In this document: positions 35,034 through 43,266 of the stretch, in pieces
Layout: each line of letters starts with the position of its first letter
Position numbering within the stretch: the first letter of the stretch is position 1
From: Proruminimicrobium sp964487915
GTDB taxonomy: Bacteria > Elusimicrobiota > Endomicrobiia > Endomicrobiales > Endomicrobiaceae
Direction: 5' to 3'
Assembly: GCA_964487915.1 (NCBI GenBank)
Contig: CAZASN010000001.1
Location: 434,001 to 498,000, forward strand
DNA length: 64,000 nucleotides
The notes under the pieces: generated by a model
Seen by the model: only the letters and a program-made list of their open reading frames with translations
What the model was told of the DNA's origin: nothing
Database searches by the model: none
Made by a program: the position numbers and the translations under genes

Positions 35034-35839
35034 AAAATATTAATTATACCGGTTTAATTGCCGGCGGCGGCAGATTTCCGGTTATTGTTGCCAGTGAAAT
35101 TCAAAAACACGGAAATAAGTTATTTGTGATAGGTCTGAAAGAAGGAGCCGATCCGGATATTGAAAAAATTTCGGAAGATTTTATTTGGCTTTCCGTAGGC
35201 CAATTGCAGAAATGCATAGATATTTTAAAAGAAAAAAATATTAAAACTTTGACAATGGTCGGATACGTCAAACATGCCAATATTTATTCTGCGCTGAAAA
35301 TGGATATGAGAGCAATGAAACTAATGGGGTCTCTTATAAATAAAAAAGCGGATACAATTCTTGAGGCGGTTGTCAAAGAATTTAAAAAAGACGGAATAGA
35401 TTTTTTGCCGTCTCATATTTATTTAAAACATCTGCTTGCGCCTAAAGGGTTGCTTACGGGCAAAAAATTAAGTTCCGCGGAAAGTAAAGACGTTGAGTTC
35501 GGATTTGATATAGCGAAAAGCATAGCCGGGCTTGATATAGGGCAAACTGTGGTTGTAAAAGACAGATCCGTTCTTGCCGTTGAATCAATTGAAGGAACGG
35601 ACGAATGTATAAAAAGAGCTTATTCTTTGGGAGGTGACAACGCAATTGTAATAAAAGTTGCAAAACCGAACCAGGATTTCAGGTTTGATGTTCCTGTTAT
35701 AGGATTGAAAACAATAGATACGTTAAAAAATAATAAAATCAGGGCTATGGCGATTGAAGCCGGTTCAACTTTGATTTTAGATAAAGATGAAGTTATCAAA
35801 AAAGCCAAAGAAAACGACGTTACTATATTGGCTATTTAA
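35030..35839 (+). CDS. lpxI: UDP-2,3-diacylglucosamine pyrophosphatase LpxI
   Basis: Hydrolyses UDP-2,3-diacylglucosamine to lipid X, replacing LpxH. 269 residues. GLIAGGGRFPVIVASEIQKHG at the N-terminus, LSVGQLQKCIDILKEKNIKTLTMVGYVKH, and DIGQTVVVKDRSVLAVESIEGTDECIKRA in the C-terminal domain are the DUF1009/LpxI signatures. It overlaps lpxA by four bases and closes the lipid A operon; lpxB is not in the window. Confidence 0.94.
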   Translation: MKNINYTGLIAGGGRFPVIVASEIQKHGNKLFVIGLKEGADPDIEKISEDFIWLSVGQLQKCIDILKEKNIKTLTMVGYVKHANIYSALKMDMRAMKLMGSLINKKADTILEAVVKEFKKDGIDFLPSHIYLKHLLAPKGLLTGKKLSSAESKDVEFGFDIAKSIAGLDIGQTVVVKDRSVLAVESIEGTDECIKRAYSLGGDNAIVIKVAKPNQDFRFDVPVIGLKTIDTLKNNKIRAMAIEAGSTLILDKDEVIKKAKENDVTILAI

Positions 35840-35853
35840 AAAACGGGGGACTG

Positions 35854-36987
35854 ATGAAGAAATTAGTAAAATGTTTAGCGGTTGCGTTTTTTGTTTTGTC
35901 AGCCAGCAGTTTGAGTTATGCAAAAGGTATTTTTATTCAGCCCGGAGCCAGAGCAGCAGGTTACGGACAGGCTTTTACAGCCGTTGCCGATGATTTGACG
36001 GCAATTTTTTGGAACCCCGCGGGTCTTGCTTATCAGAAAGATACGCAGGCGATGATGTCGGCATTTTATATTAATTATGATGCGACCTCAAACGGTCCGA
36101 TATTTAATAAATTTCAAACATCGGCCATTCTTCCGTTTGTGGCATTTTCACTCCCGATAGATCAATCTAAAAAAACAATATTGGCGGTCGGTATTTATGT
36201 TTCCGGCGGCGGCGGCGGAAAGCTTGAACAACTATTACCTCCTCCTAATCCGCCCGTAGTAGCCAAAATAGAAGGACAATACAGCTATACGATTTACAAT
36301 GTTTCATTGGCAAGAGAAATATATGAGAATTTATCGGCAGCTGTAGGTGTTGATCTGGTAAATATGAACGAAAAACAAGAATTTGAAAATTTACCGTATA
36401 CGAATTATTCAAGAAGCGGTTACGGAGTTCAGGGTAATGTGGGATTAATGTACAAACCTTTAAAAAAACTCAGCACGGGTATTATTTTCAGAAGCGGAAG
36501 CTCAATAAGCATGTCAGATGTTGCTGGCATGGATAAACATTACAGATATCCTATGACTATAGAAGGCGGTTTTGCTTATAATTTATTTGACCGTTTGAAT
36601 TTTGCCTGCGCCGTTGCGCATGCCGAATATTCATGGACTTCTGCGGATTACGTAGATACGACTATTATAAAAGTCGGAGCCGAATTTAAGGCTACGGATA
36701 AACTTTCAATACTTGGCGGCTTTTATAATGACCCCAATATATATAATACGAATGTTTTGTATGACGGGCAGACCGCAAATGTCACAAATGTTAATATGTA
36801 CAATATGAGATATTTTAACATAGGCGTCGGATATAAATTTACAAAATCCTTTAACGCGGTTCTTTTGTATTCACGTTCCTATACGCAGCCGGTTTCGGCA
36901 GTTGATCCTTTTACAGGAATTTTAACGGAATATAAATATCCTATAAATTTTTTAAAGATGGATTTAAATTATAAATTCGGTATTTAA
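35854..36987 (+). CDS. OmpP1/FadL-family outer-membrane protein
   Basis: A 377-residue beta-barrel. A signal peptide (about 1-23, ending SLSYAKG) is followed by the family hallmark IQPGARAAGYGQAFTAVADDLTAIFWNPAGLAY (about 25-57), the N-terminal hatch of FadL-type transporters for hydrophobic compounds. A Gly-rich loop (SGGGGGKLEQLLPPPNPP) and many amphipathic strands follow. The substrate is unknown. It begins 14 bases after lpxI with GGGGGA as ribosome site, and a strong hairpin terminator follows its stop. Confidence 0.85.
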   Translation: MKKLVKCLAVAFFVLSASSLSYAKGIFIQPGARAAGYGQAFTAVADDLTAIFWNPAGLAYQKDTQAMMSAFYINYDATSNGPIFNKFQTSAILPFVAFSLPIDQSKKTILAVGIYVSGGGGGKLEQLLPPPNPPVVAKIEGQYSYTIYNVSLAREIYENLSAAVGVDLVNMNEKQEFENLPYTNYSRSGYGVQGNVGLMYKPLKKLSTGIIFRSGSSISMSDVAGMDKHYRYPMTIEGGFAYNLFDRLNFACAVAHAEYSWTSADYVDTTIIKVGAEFKATDKLSILGGFYNDPNIYNTNVLYDGQTANVTNVNMYNMRYFNIGVGYKFTKSFNAVLLYSRSYTQPVSAVDPFTGILTEYKYPINFLKMDLNYKFGI

Positions 36988-37012
36988 AATTTTTGTAAAA
37001 AACATAAAGATT

Positions 37013-37049
37013 AAAAGGATGAATGGTTGATATAATCATTCATCCTTTT
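37013..37049 (+). terminator. rho-independent terminator after the bamA-lpx-fadL operon
   Basis: The 13-base arms AAAAGGATGAATG (37013-37025) and CATTCATCCTTTT (37037-37049) pair perfectly around an 11-base loop, followed by a T-rich tract. It ends the upstream operon and separates it from the aminotransferase/dehydrogenase pair. Confidence 0.75.
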
Positions 37050-37145
37050 ATTTAATTTTATGTTTTTTTAAATTTATTTTATATAATATAAAATAAATTT
37101 TTTAAAATATAAAAACAAAAATTTTAAAATATCAGGAGAAATATT

Positions 37146-38237
37146 ATGATTCCTTTAGTGCATCCGATTTTCGGCAAAGAAGAAAAAAAGATTATCAATG
37201 AAGTAATTGATTCAAGAGTCGTTGCAAGCGGCAAATACGTTGAGCAGTTTGAACGGCAGTTTGCAAAACTCTCAAACGCTAAATTCGGAATAGCTTGTTC
37301 AAACGGAACTACGGCTTTGCATACGGCCTTAATAGCATGCGGAGTTAAAGCAGGCGACAAAGTAATAACTACGCCGTTTACTTTTATCGCCACCGCAAAT
37401 TCAATTCTTTTTTGCGGAGCCAAACCGGTATTTGCCGATATAGATCCTCTGACATTCAATATTTGTCCTAAAAGCGTTGAAAAAATATTAAAAACGCAAA
37501 AAGTAAAAGCCGTTATATGCGTTCATCTTTACGGACTTTCAAGCGACATGGGAGCTTTGCTTAAATTAAAGAAAAAATATAAATTTGCTTTGATTGAGGA
37601 CGCATGCCAGGCTCATTTGGCTGAACACAATAATAAAAAAGTAGGTTCAATAGGGGATGCGGCGGCATATTCTTTTTACGCGACAAAAAATATGACGACA
37701 GGCGAAGGCGGAATAGTTTTGACAAACAATAAAAATATTGATGCTCTTTCAAGGCAGATCATCAACCACGGCAGAGCCGGACATTCAACACATACGGTTT
37801 TGGGATATAATTACAGATTAACAAATATTGCGGCCGCTATGGGAATAGAGCAGTGCAAAGAGATAGAAAAATGGACAAAACAAAGAATAAAAAACGCAAA
37901 CCTGCTGTCAAACGGATTAAAAGGTTTGGATTTTATCAGCGTACCTTATGTTCCAAAAGGGTGTGTCCATGTTTTTCACCAATATACGGTCAGAATTAAA
38001 AACGGATTAAGAGATAAATTTATGAAATATTTACAGGAAAACGGTATCGGCTGCGGTATTTATTATCCTGAGGTTATTTATAAACAGCCGCTTTATAAAG
38101 ATTTGGGATATAAAAAAGTCAGTTGCCCCCAAGCCGAGCAGGCCGTAAAAGAAGTATTGTCTCTTCCGGTTCATCCGGCATTGAATGATAAGGATATAAA
38201 ATTTATTATAAATACGATAAGGAATTTTAAAAAATAA
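37146..38237 (+). CDS. DegT/DnrJ/EryC1 family PLP aminotransferase (possible GnnB)
   Basis: A 363-residue sugar aminotransferase. FGIACSNGTTALHTAL (substrate/PLP phosphate region), LIEDACQAHLA, and SFYATKNMTTGEGGI with the PLP lysine K181 are the family signatures. It acts on a keto-sugar nucleotide made by a dehydrogenase, and a Gfo/Idh dehydrogenase gene follows after two bases. Near lpx genes this pair resembles GnnB/GnnA, which make UDP-GlcNAc3N for amide-linked lipid A. A WbpE/WlbC-type role in O-antigen amino-sugar synthesis is the main alternative. AGGAG precedes the ATG; the upstream region is very AT-rich, with TATAAT at 37082-37087. Confidence 0.85.
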   Translation: MIPLVHPIFGKEEKKIINEVIDSRVVASGKYVEQFERQFAKLSNAKFGIACSNGTTALHTALIACGVKAGDKVITTPFTFIATANSILFCGAKPVFADIDPLTFNICPKSVEKILKTQKVKAVICVHLYGLSSDMGALLKLKKKYKFALIEDACQAHLAEHNNKKVGSIGDAAAYSFYATKNMTTGEGGIVLTNNKNIDALSRQIINHGRAGHSTHTVLGYNYRLTNIAAAMGIEQCKEIEKWTKQRIKNANLLSNGLKGLDFISVPYVPKGCVHVFHQYTVRIKNGLRDKFMKYLQENGIGCGIYYPEVIYKQPLYKDLGYKKVSCPQAEQAVKEVLSLPVHPALNDKDIKFIINTIRNFKK

Positions 38238-38239
38238 AG

Positions 38240-39178
38240 ATGAATAAAATTAAAACGGCGGTTGTAGGAGTCGGTTCGTTAGGACAGCATCACGCAAGAA
38301 TATTATCGCAGCACGAAAATTCGGAATTAATCGCAGTCGTAGACGCAAGCGAGGAAAGAGGCGCTCAAATTGCGCAATTACGGGGAACGAAAAATTTTAC
38401 GTCGGTTGATGACGTAATAGGAAAGATAAATGCCGCCGTAATAGCCGTACCTACTCCTTATCATTACGATATCGCAAAGAAATTTTTAAATGCCGGAATA
38501 CATTGTCTTGTTGAAAAGCCTATTACTATTTCCGTTGAACATGCCGATGAACTCATAAGTATCGCAAAAACAAAAAAACTTGTTTTACAGGTAGGACATA
38601 TTGAAAGATTTAATCCCGCTTTTACAGCCGCAAAACCTTATATAAAAGAACCTAAATTTATTGAAGCCGTCCGCATAGGTCCTTATGACCCGAGAATGAA
38701 TCATATAGGCGTAGTTTTAGATTTAATGATTCATGATTTAGACGTAATTTTGACACTGGTAAAATCTAAGATTGTTTCAATTGAAGCTTACGGGAAAAAA
38801 GTTTTTTCGGAATACGAAGATACGGCAAAAGCCAGACTTAGATTTGAAAACGGATGTATAGCCGATATTTCCATAAGCCGGGTTTCGTTTGACAAATGCA
38901 GAAAAATGACAGTTTGTCAAAATAACGGAGCCGTACATATTGATTATGCCGGTAAAACGGTAAATGTTTATTCGTCTAAAAATGACGTAAAACAGCTTAA
39001 AAGCATGGCGGATATAGAAACAATAACTCCGGAAATAGGAACAAAAGAACCGTTATTTTATGAAGATGATCATTTTTTGTCATGTATTAAAGATAACAAA
39101 GCTCCTATGATAACCGGCGAAAACGGCAGAGACGCTTTAAAATTAGCTCATGAAATACTTAAAAACATCAGATATTGA
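38240..39178 (+). CDS. Gfo/Idh/MocA-family oxidoreductase (possible GnnA)
   Basis: A 312-residue NAD(P)-dependent sugar dehydrogenase. The N-terminal Rossmann motif is VVGVGSLGQHHARIL. AVPTPYHYDIAKKFLNAGIHCLVEKPI contains the EKP catalytic motif. GHIERFNPAF and LDLMIHDLDVI are characteristic of the Gfo/Idh proteins found in lpx gene clusters. It probably oxidises C3 of a UDP-amino sugar, the product being aminated by the DegT enzyme encoded just upstream. The substrate is inferred from context. The gap to the previous gene is two bases. Confidence 0.85.
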   Translation: MNKIKTAVVGVGSLGQHHARILSQHENSELIAVVDASEERGAQIAQLRGTKNFTSVDDVIGKINAAVIAVPTPYHYDIAKKFLNAGIHCLVEKPITISVEHADELISIAKTKKLVLQVGHIERFNPAFTAAKPYIKEPKFIEAVRIGPYDPRMNHIGVVLDLMIHDLDVILTLVKSKIVSIEAYGKKVFSEYEDTAKARLRFENGCIADISISRVSFDKCRKMTVCQNNGAVHIDYAGKTVNVYSSKNDVKQLKSMADIETITPEIGTKEPLFYEDDHFLSCIKDNKAPMITGENGRDALKLAHEILKNIRY

Positions 39179-39190
39179 TTTTTTTAATTA

Positions 39191-39219
39191 TTGCAAAACG
39201 TACGTTTTTAATGTATACT
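39191..39219 (+). promoter_or_regulatory. promoter of the PorV-like/M6 protease unit
   Basis: TTGCAA (39191-39196), a 17-base spacer and TATACT (39214-39219). The start point would be near 39226, leaving a leader of about 16 bases before the ATG at 39242, which lacks a clear ribosome site. Confidence 0.6.
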
Positions 39220-39241
39220 AAAATGCGTAACAAATCATAAT

Positions 39242-40135
39242 ATGAAAATAAAAATCTTATCAATTTGGTTCTTGATGTTTTTTGTTACCGCATCTCTTAC
39301 TGCCGGCGGCGTCGGCAGTACGGCTTTTCAGGTTTTAACGATACCTATGACGGCTTCGGATGCCGCTTTATCAAACACCAATATATCAAGCGTTGCATCG
39401 GCGGCGTCAAATCCTTCAGTAATTCCTTTTTCACCGTATTCTCTTATAGTAACTCATGCCGTTTATATTGAAAATACAGGATACAGCGTTGCCTGTTTTA
39501 ACGTTCCGGTCACTAAAAATTCCGGAATAGGCATAGCCGTTACTTATTTGGATTTGGGCTCTTTGGACAGAATGTCGGACACCGGAGTCCAACAGGGCAG
39601 TTTCGGTGCAAGCGATAAAGTTGTAAGTTTATCTTACGGATTAAAATTCAATGAAACAATTTCGGCCGGCGTTTCCGCAAAATATCTGCAACAGGAAATA
39701 GATGATGTTTCTTATTCCGGATTTGCAGGTTCTTTAAGCGGAATATATTTTATAAATGAAACTTTTTATTTCGGTTCGGGTTTAAATAATTTCGGCCCCC
39801 AGGTTAACGGTTTTAACCTGCCTTCCGATTTTTATTTTTCGGTTATAGGCAACGTTTCCGACACGTCGTCTATAATAGCTCAGTTTGACAGTTATTTTAA
39901 CGATGATATAAGCGATTTGAAATTAGCCGCAGAAACAAAATTTGAAAATTTGAAATTCAGAATAGGCTATTCTTTTCCTTTAATTAAAAATGAAGTTGAC
40001 AATACGACCGAATTTATATCAAATCTTACGGCCGGTCTCGGTTTTGATTTTGATTATTTATCGGTAGATTACGCGTGGCTGCCAAAAGGCGATGTGGGAA
40101 CTACGCATATGTTTTCTTTGGTAGTAAAGTTTTAA
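39242..40135 (+). CDS. PorV-like outer-membrane protein
   Basis: A 297-residue barrel with a signal peptide (about 1-20, ending ASLTAGG). GGVGSTAFQVLTIPMTASDAALSNTNISSVASAASNPSVIPF matches the N-terminal pattern of PorV/PorQ-type proteins, where an Asn-Pro motif follows the ALG/ALS region. Alternating strands follow, ending VDYAWLPKGDVGTTHMFSLVVKF. PorV shuttles type IX cargo to the attachment complex in Bacteroidota. Here the next gene encodes a metalloprotease with a type-A-like C-terminal domain, supporting a PorV-cargo pairing. A family name beyond PorV-like is not safe. Confidence 0.7.
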   Translation: MKIKILSIWFLMFFVTASLTAGGVGSTAFQVLTIPMTASDAALSNTNISSVASAASNPSVIPFSPYSLIVTHAVYIENTGYSVACFNVPVTKNSGIGIAVTYLDLGSLDRMSDTGVQQGSFGASDKVVSLSYGLKFNETISAGVSAKYLQQEIDDVSYSGFAGSLSGIYFINETFYFGSGLNNFGPQVNGFNLPSDFYFSVIGNVSDTSSIIAQFDSYFNDDISDLKLAAETKFENLKFRIGYSFPLIKNEVDNTTEFISNLTAGLGFDFDYLSVDYAWLPKGDVGTTHMFSLVVKF

Positions 40136-40147
40136 AAGGTAATTTTT

Positions 40148-42700
40148 ATGAAAAAAATTAAAAATATTTGGTTTTACTTTTTTTTAATGTTTGTTCTGAT
40201 TTATTCTTCGGAAATTTCTTTTGCCGTAATTGCAAATCCTAAAGCGGTTGAAGTTTCACAGCCGGACGGTTCAAAAATTAAAATATGTTTAAAAGGCGAC
40301 GAATTTTATAGTTGGAATGAAGATAATGCCGGCTATACTATTGTTAAAAACAATAAAACGCTATACTGGGTTTATGCGGAACAGGCATCCGACGGAAGTT
40401 TGGCGCCTTCAAATAACGTAGTCGGGAAACAAATGCCTTCAGTCCTAAAAAAATCTTTGAAAGATGAAAAACTTTTTCAGACCGCAAGGAATAAATCGTC
40501 AAATTACAGAAAACAAATAAGCAAAGGATATTCAAAAATCAGCGGTGATTCGTTTAAAGTAGCTCCTTATATAACAGGACAGTCGGATAAAACAAATCTT
40601 GTTATTCTAGTTCAGTTTAATGACGTGAAGTTTACTTCAAATATTCCTTTCAAAAATTCAAGCGACAGCGAAATTATAAGCGCCTATAATAATCTTTTTA
40701 ATCAAAACGGCTATTCTCTTGACGGCGCGCAGGGTTCGGTATTTGATTTTTTTAAAGAAGCTTCATACGCAAAAATCAATATGAATTCCGTTATTACGCA
40801 GATAATTACGCTTGATAACGATTATGAATATTACTATGAAAACGGAATGGAACATATACAGGATATGGTAATTGAAGCTTTGACAAAATTAAAAAGTTCG
40901 GGTTTTAATTTTAAAGCAATATGGCCGACATCCGATACTCCGGATAATTTAACTATTATTCATGCCGGCGGAGGAGCAGAGTACGCCGGAAATGAGGGGA
41001 TATGGTCTCATATGGGATTTATTCCGGATACCGTTATAGACGGTATTACTTTTTCAAGATATCATACGGCGCCGGCAAGAAGAGGTTATGACCTTTTTCC
41101 GGATACTCACGGAATAACCATAATAGGAGTAATTTGCCATGAATCCATGCATTTTTTCGGAGCGCCGGATTTGTATGATTATACATATACAAGCGCAGGA
41201 TTAGGCGCATTTTGTTTAATGGCTACCGGATGCTGGAATGTATGGAACGGACCTGACGGAAATATGCCTGCGCATCCGAGCGCATGGATAAAATATCTTT
41301 TAGGTTGGAATAATCCTAAAACGCCGGTCAGCGGAATTAATTCAATATCAGCATCTGCCGCATCGCCCGATAATTTTTATATATTAAAAAGCTCTAATTT
41401 TAGTTCATATGAATATTTTTTAATTGAAAACAGGCAGGCCGTAGGTTTTGATTATGCTTTGCCGGAATATAATGCTAAAAGAGGTCTTTTAATTTATCAC
41501 GTTGACGAGTCCCGTTTTGATTTTAACGATCCTCAGAATCCGTACAAAAACAATAACGACAGAACACATTATTTGGTAGCTTTGGAGCAGGCGAGTGCCG
41601 GAACGTGGGAATGGACGACATATCCTCTTGCAAACAGCGCCGCCTATTCCGGTTCTTCAACTGACTATTTCAGATCGGATACTGTTTCAACTTTTCAGGA
41701 CTCAAATACATTGTCGCCTGACAGCAAAAGTTATTATAACGATTCTTACGGCGAAAGAATTTTATCCGGAATTAATATTCTTGAAATTTCAGACAGTTCG
41801 TCAGTTATGTATTTTTCACTTGCCGATTTTAATGTTTTTGCGGATTCATTATCCGATACCGGCTTAAGTTTTGTAAATAGAATTATGGGATATTCTCAAA
41901 GCACTACAAAAAATATGCTTAAACAAAAATTGGCTGATGAAACCGAAAAAACAAAATTTTTAAAATATTTTGTACCGACGGTACAGGGAGCCAATGACGC
42001 CGGAACTATGGGAACCATATATTCCGAATATCAAAGCGGCAGCGTATGCGGAATTCCTAACGGATCAATGGGTATAGTTTCAGCGGCAAACGCAAAATTG
42101 ATAGTAAAACTTAATTATGCAATAGAAAAAACAAGCCAGACATATAAAACTGTAGGCAGTATAACCGATAAAAATAATGATCCTCTCATACCGGATACTT
42201 CTGTGAGCGGAACTTCAAACAGAAGATTTACAGGAACAGGAACAATTGCGGATATAAATAACGCGCTTCAAAACTACGGTTATTTAATGCCTAATTTTAC
42301 AACGATGAAAGCCAATCAGTTTTATAATATAGAGCCTGTTTATGAAACTACGGACGTAACTTCAAGAAAGGATTTTACATATTTTCCCGGAGAAAAATCC
42401 GTAATATTTACCGATTTGGAGCATGTAATTTACTATCCTAATCCTGTAAGAAATTCAAAATTGTCAATAATAAATTTACCGTCCGACCAGCAAAATCTCA
42501 GCATTCAGTTTTTTACCGTTTCCGGACAATTGATAAGAATGTTTTCCATGGCAGATACAAGGCTTATGGGAAGCGGCAGCAGAATGTTTGAATGGGATTG
42601 TAAAAATAAATCGGGCAGCGAAGTGGCTCAGGGCGTTTATTTTATGATGATAAGAACCGATTCCGATAAACTTATTAAAAAGATAGCGGTAATAAGATAA
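40148..42700 (+). CDS. secreted M6-family metalloprotease with type-A-like C-terminal domain
   Basis: An 850-residue exported protease. The signal peptide is about residues 1-27. The catalytic region is ICHESMHFFGAPDLYDY, with H331, E332 and H335 and the Pro-Asp that marks the M6 (immune inhibitor A-like) family. GIWSHMGF upstream and ENRQAVGFDYALPEY with LLIYHVDES downstream are also typical of M6 enzymes. The last 90 residues (YYPNPVRNSKLSI, then GQLIRMFS, EWDCKNKSGSEVAQGVYFMMI, ending KIAVIR) match FlgD-Ig/type A sorting domains. Expected role: extracellular or surface-bound protein degradation. It follows the PorV-like gene by 12 bases with a weak AAAGG ribosome site. Confidence 0.85.
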   Translation: MKKIKNIWFYFFLMFVLIYSSEISFAVIANPKAVEVSQPDGSKIKICLKGDEFYSWNEDNAGYTIVKNNKTLYWVYAEQASDGSLAPSNNVVGKQMPSVLKKSLKDEKLFQTARNKSSNYRKQISKGYSKISGDSFKVAPYITGQSDKTNLVILVQFNDVKFTSNIPFKNSSDSEIISAYNNLFNQNGYSLDGAQGSVFDFFKEASYAKINMNSVITQIITLDNDYEYYYENGMEHIQDMVIEALTKLKSSGFNFKAIWPTSDTPDNLTIIHAGGGAEYAGNEGIWSHMGFIPDTVIDGITFSRYHTAPARRGYDLFPDTHGITIIGVICHESMHFFGAPDLYDYTYTSAGLGAFCLMATGCWNVWNGPDGNMPAHPSAWIKYLLGWNNPKTPVSGINSISASAASPDNFYILKSSNFSSYEYFLIENRQAVGFDYALPEYNAKRGLLIYHVDESRFDFNDPQNPYKNNNDRTHYLVALEQASAGTWEWTTYPLANSAAYSGSSTDYFRSDTVSTFQDSNTLSPDSKSYYNDSYGERILSGINILEISDSSSVMYFSLADFNVFADSLSDTGLSFVNRIMGYSQSTTKNMLKQKLADETEKTKFLKYFVPTVQGANDAGTMGTIYSEYQSGSVCGIPNGSMGIVSAANAKLIVKLNYAIEKTSQTYKTVGSITDKNNDPLIPDTSVSGTSNRRFTGTGTIADINNALQNYGYLMPNFTTMKANQFYNIEPVYETTDVTSRKDFTYFPGEKSVIFTDLEHVIYYPNPVRNSKLSIINLPSDQQNLSIQFFTVSGQLIRMFSMADTRLMGSGSRMFEWDCKNKSGSEVAQGVYFMMIRTDSDKLIKKIAVIR

Positions 42701-42702
42701 TA

Positions 42703-43200
42703 TTATAATTTTTTGATATAATCCGAAGACTCTGTTAAAGCTTTATTTAACAGAGTCTTTATTTGTTTTTTATAATTCGGATGAGTAAGAGAGGGAGATA
42801 TTTCCGCAAGAGGATATAATACAAAAAGCCTGTTTTTTATTTCTTTATGCGGGATAATAATATTTTTTTGACGTATAATTTTATCGGAATAAAAGAGTAT
42901 GTCTATGTCAATAATTCTGGGGCCCCATTTTATAGTTTTTTGCCTTCCTAAATCCGCTTCAATTTTTTTTAGAATAATCAGAAGATCTTTAGGGGTCAAA
43001 GATGTTCTGAATTTAGCTGCCAAATTATAGAAGAATCTTTGTGCCGGACCCACAGGGGAAGTTTTATAATAGGAAGATTTTTTAATTAGACGTATATTTT
43101 TCTGTTTTAATTTTTCAAAAGCTTTTTCTATATTTTTTTTTCTGTCGCCGATATTGCTTCCGAAGGCCAGATAAACATTAACATATTTTATTTTTTTCAT
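42703..43200 (-). CDS. folK: 2-amino-4-hydroxy-6-hydroxymethyldihydropteridine diphosphokinase
   Basis: Folate pathway kinase that pyrophosphorylates hydroxymethyl-dihydropterin. 165 residues. VYLAFGSNIGDRKKNIEKAFEKL, YKTSPVGPAQRFFYNLAAKF, GRQKTIKWGPRIIDIDILFY and LIIPHKEIKNRLFVLYPLAEI are the FolK signatures, with the catalytic Asp pair in IDIDIL. It is the last gene of the minus-strand lysine operon, separated from dapL by a hairpin, so it may be expressed by read-through or from its own weak promoter. A strong inverted repeat lies inside its 3' end. Confidence 0.95.
   Translation of the reverse strand: MKKIKYVNVYLAFGSNIGDRKKNIEKAFEKLKQKNIRLIKKSSYYKTSPVGPAQRFFYNLAAKFRTSLTPKDLLIILKKIEADLGRQKTIKWGPRIIDIDILFYSDKIIRQKNIIIPHKEIKNRLFVLYPLAEISPSLTHPNYKKQIKTLLNKALTESSDYIKKL
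42726..42759 (+). terminator. terminator hairpin of the M6 protease gene, inside the 3' end of folK
   Basis: The 14-base arms AAGACTCTGTTAAA (42726-42739) and TTTAACAGAGTCTT (42746-42759) are perfectly complementary around a six-base loop, followed by TATTTGTTTTTTA on the plus strand. It lies 26 bases after the protease stop. The same bases encode residues near the C-terminus of folK on the other strand. Confidence 0.68.
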
Positions 43201-43211
43201 TTTTTAAATAA

Positions 43212-43247
43212 AAATACGGCTTTAGAGTTTTTCATAAAGCCGTATTT
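43212..43247 (-). terminator. hairpin terminator between dapL and folK
   Basis: The 13-base arms AAATACGGCTTTA (43212-43224) and TAAAGCCGTATTT (43235-43247) pair perfectly. On the minus strand the hairpin lies just after the dapL stop and is followed by TTATTT. It probably ends most lysine-operon transcripts, reducing folK expression. Confidence 0.65.
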
Positions 43248-43266
43248 CTTTAATTATATATATTTT

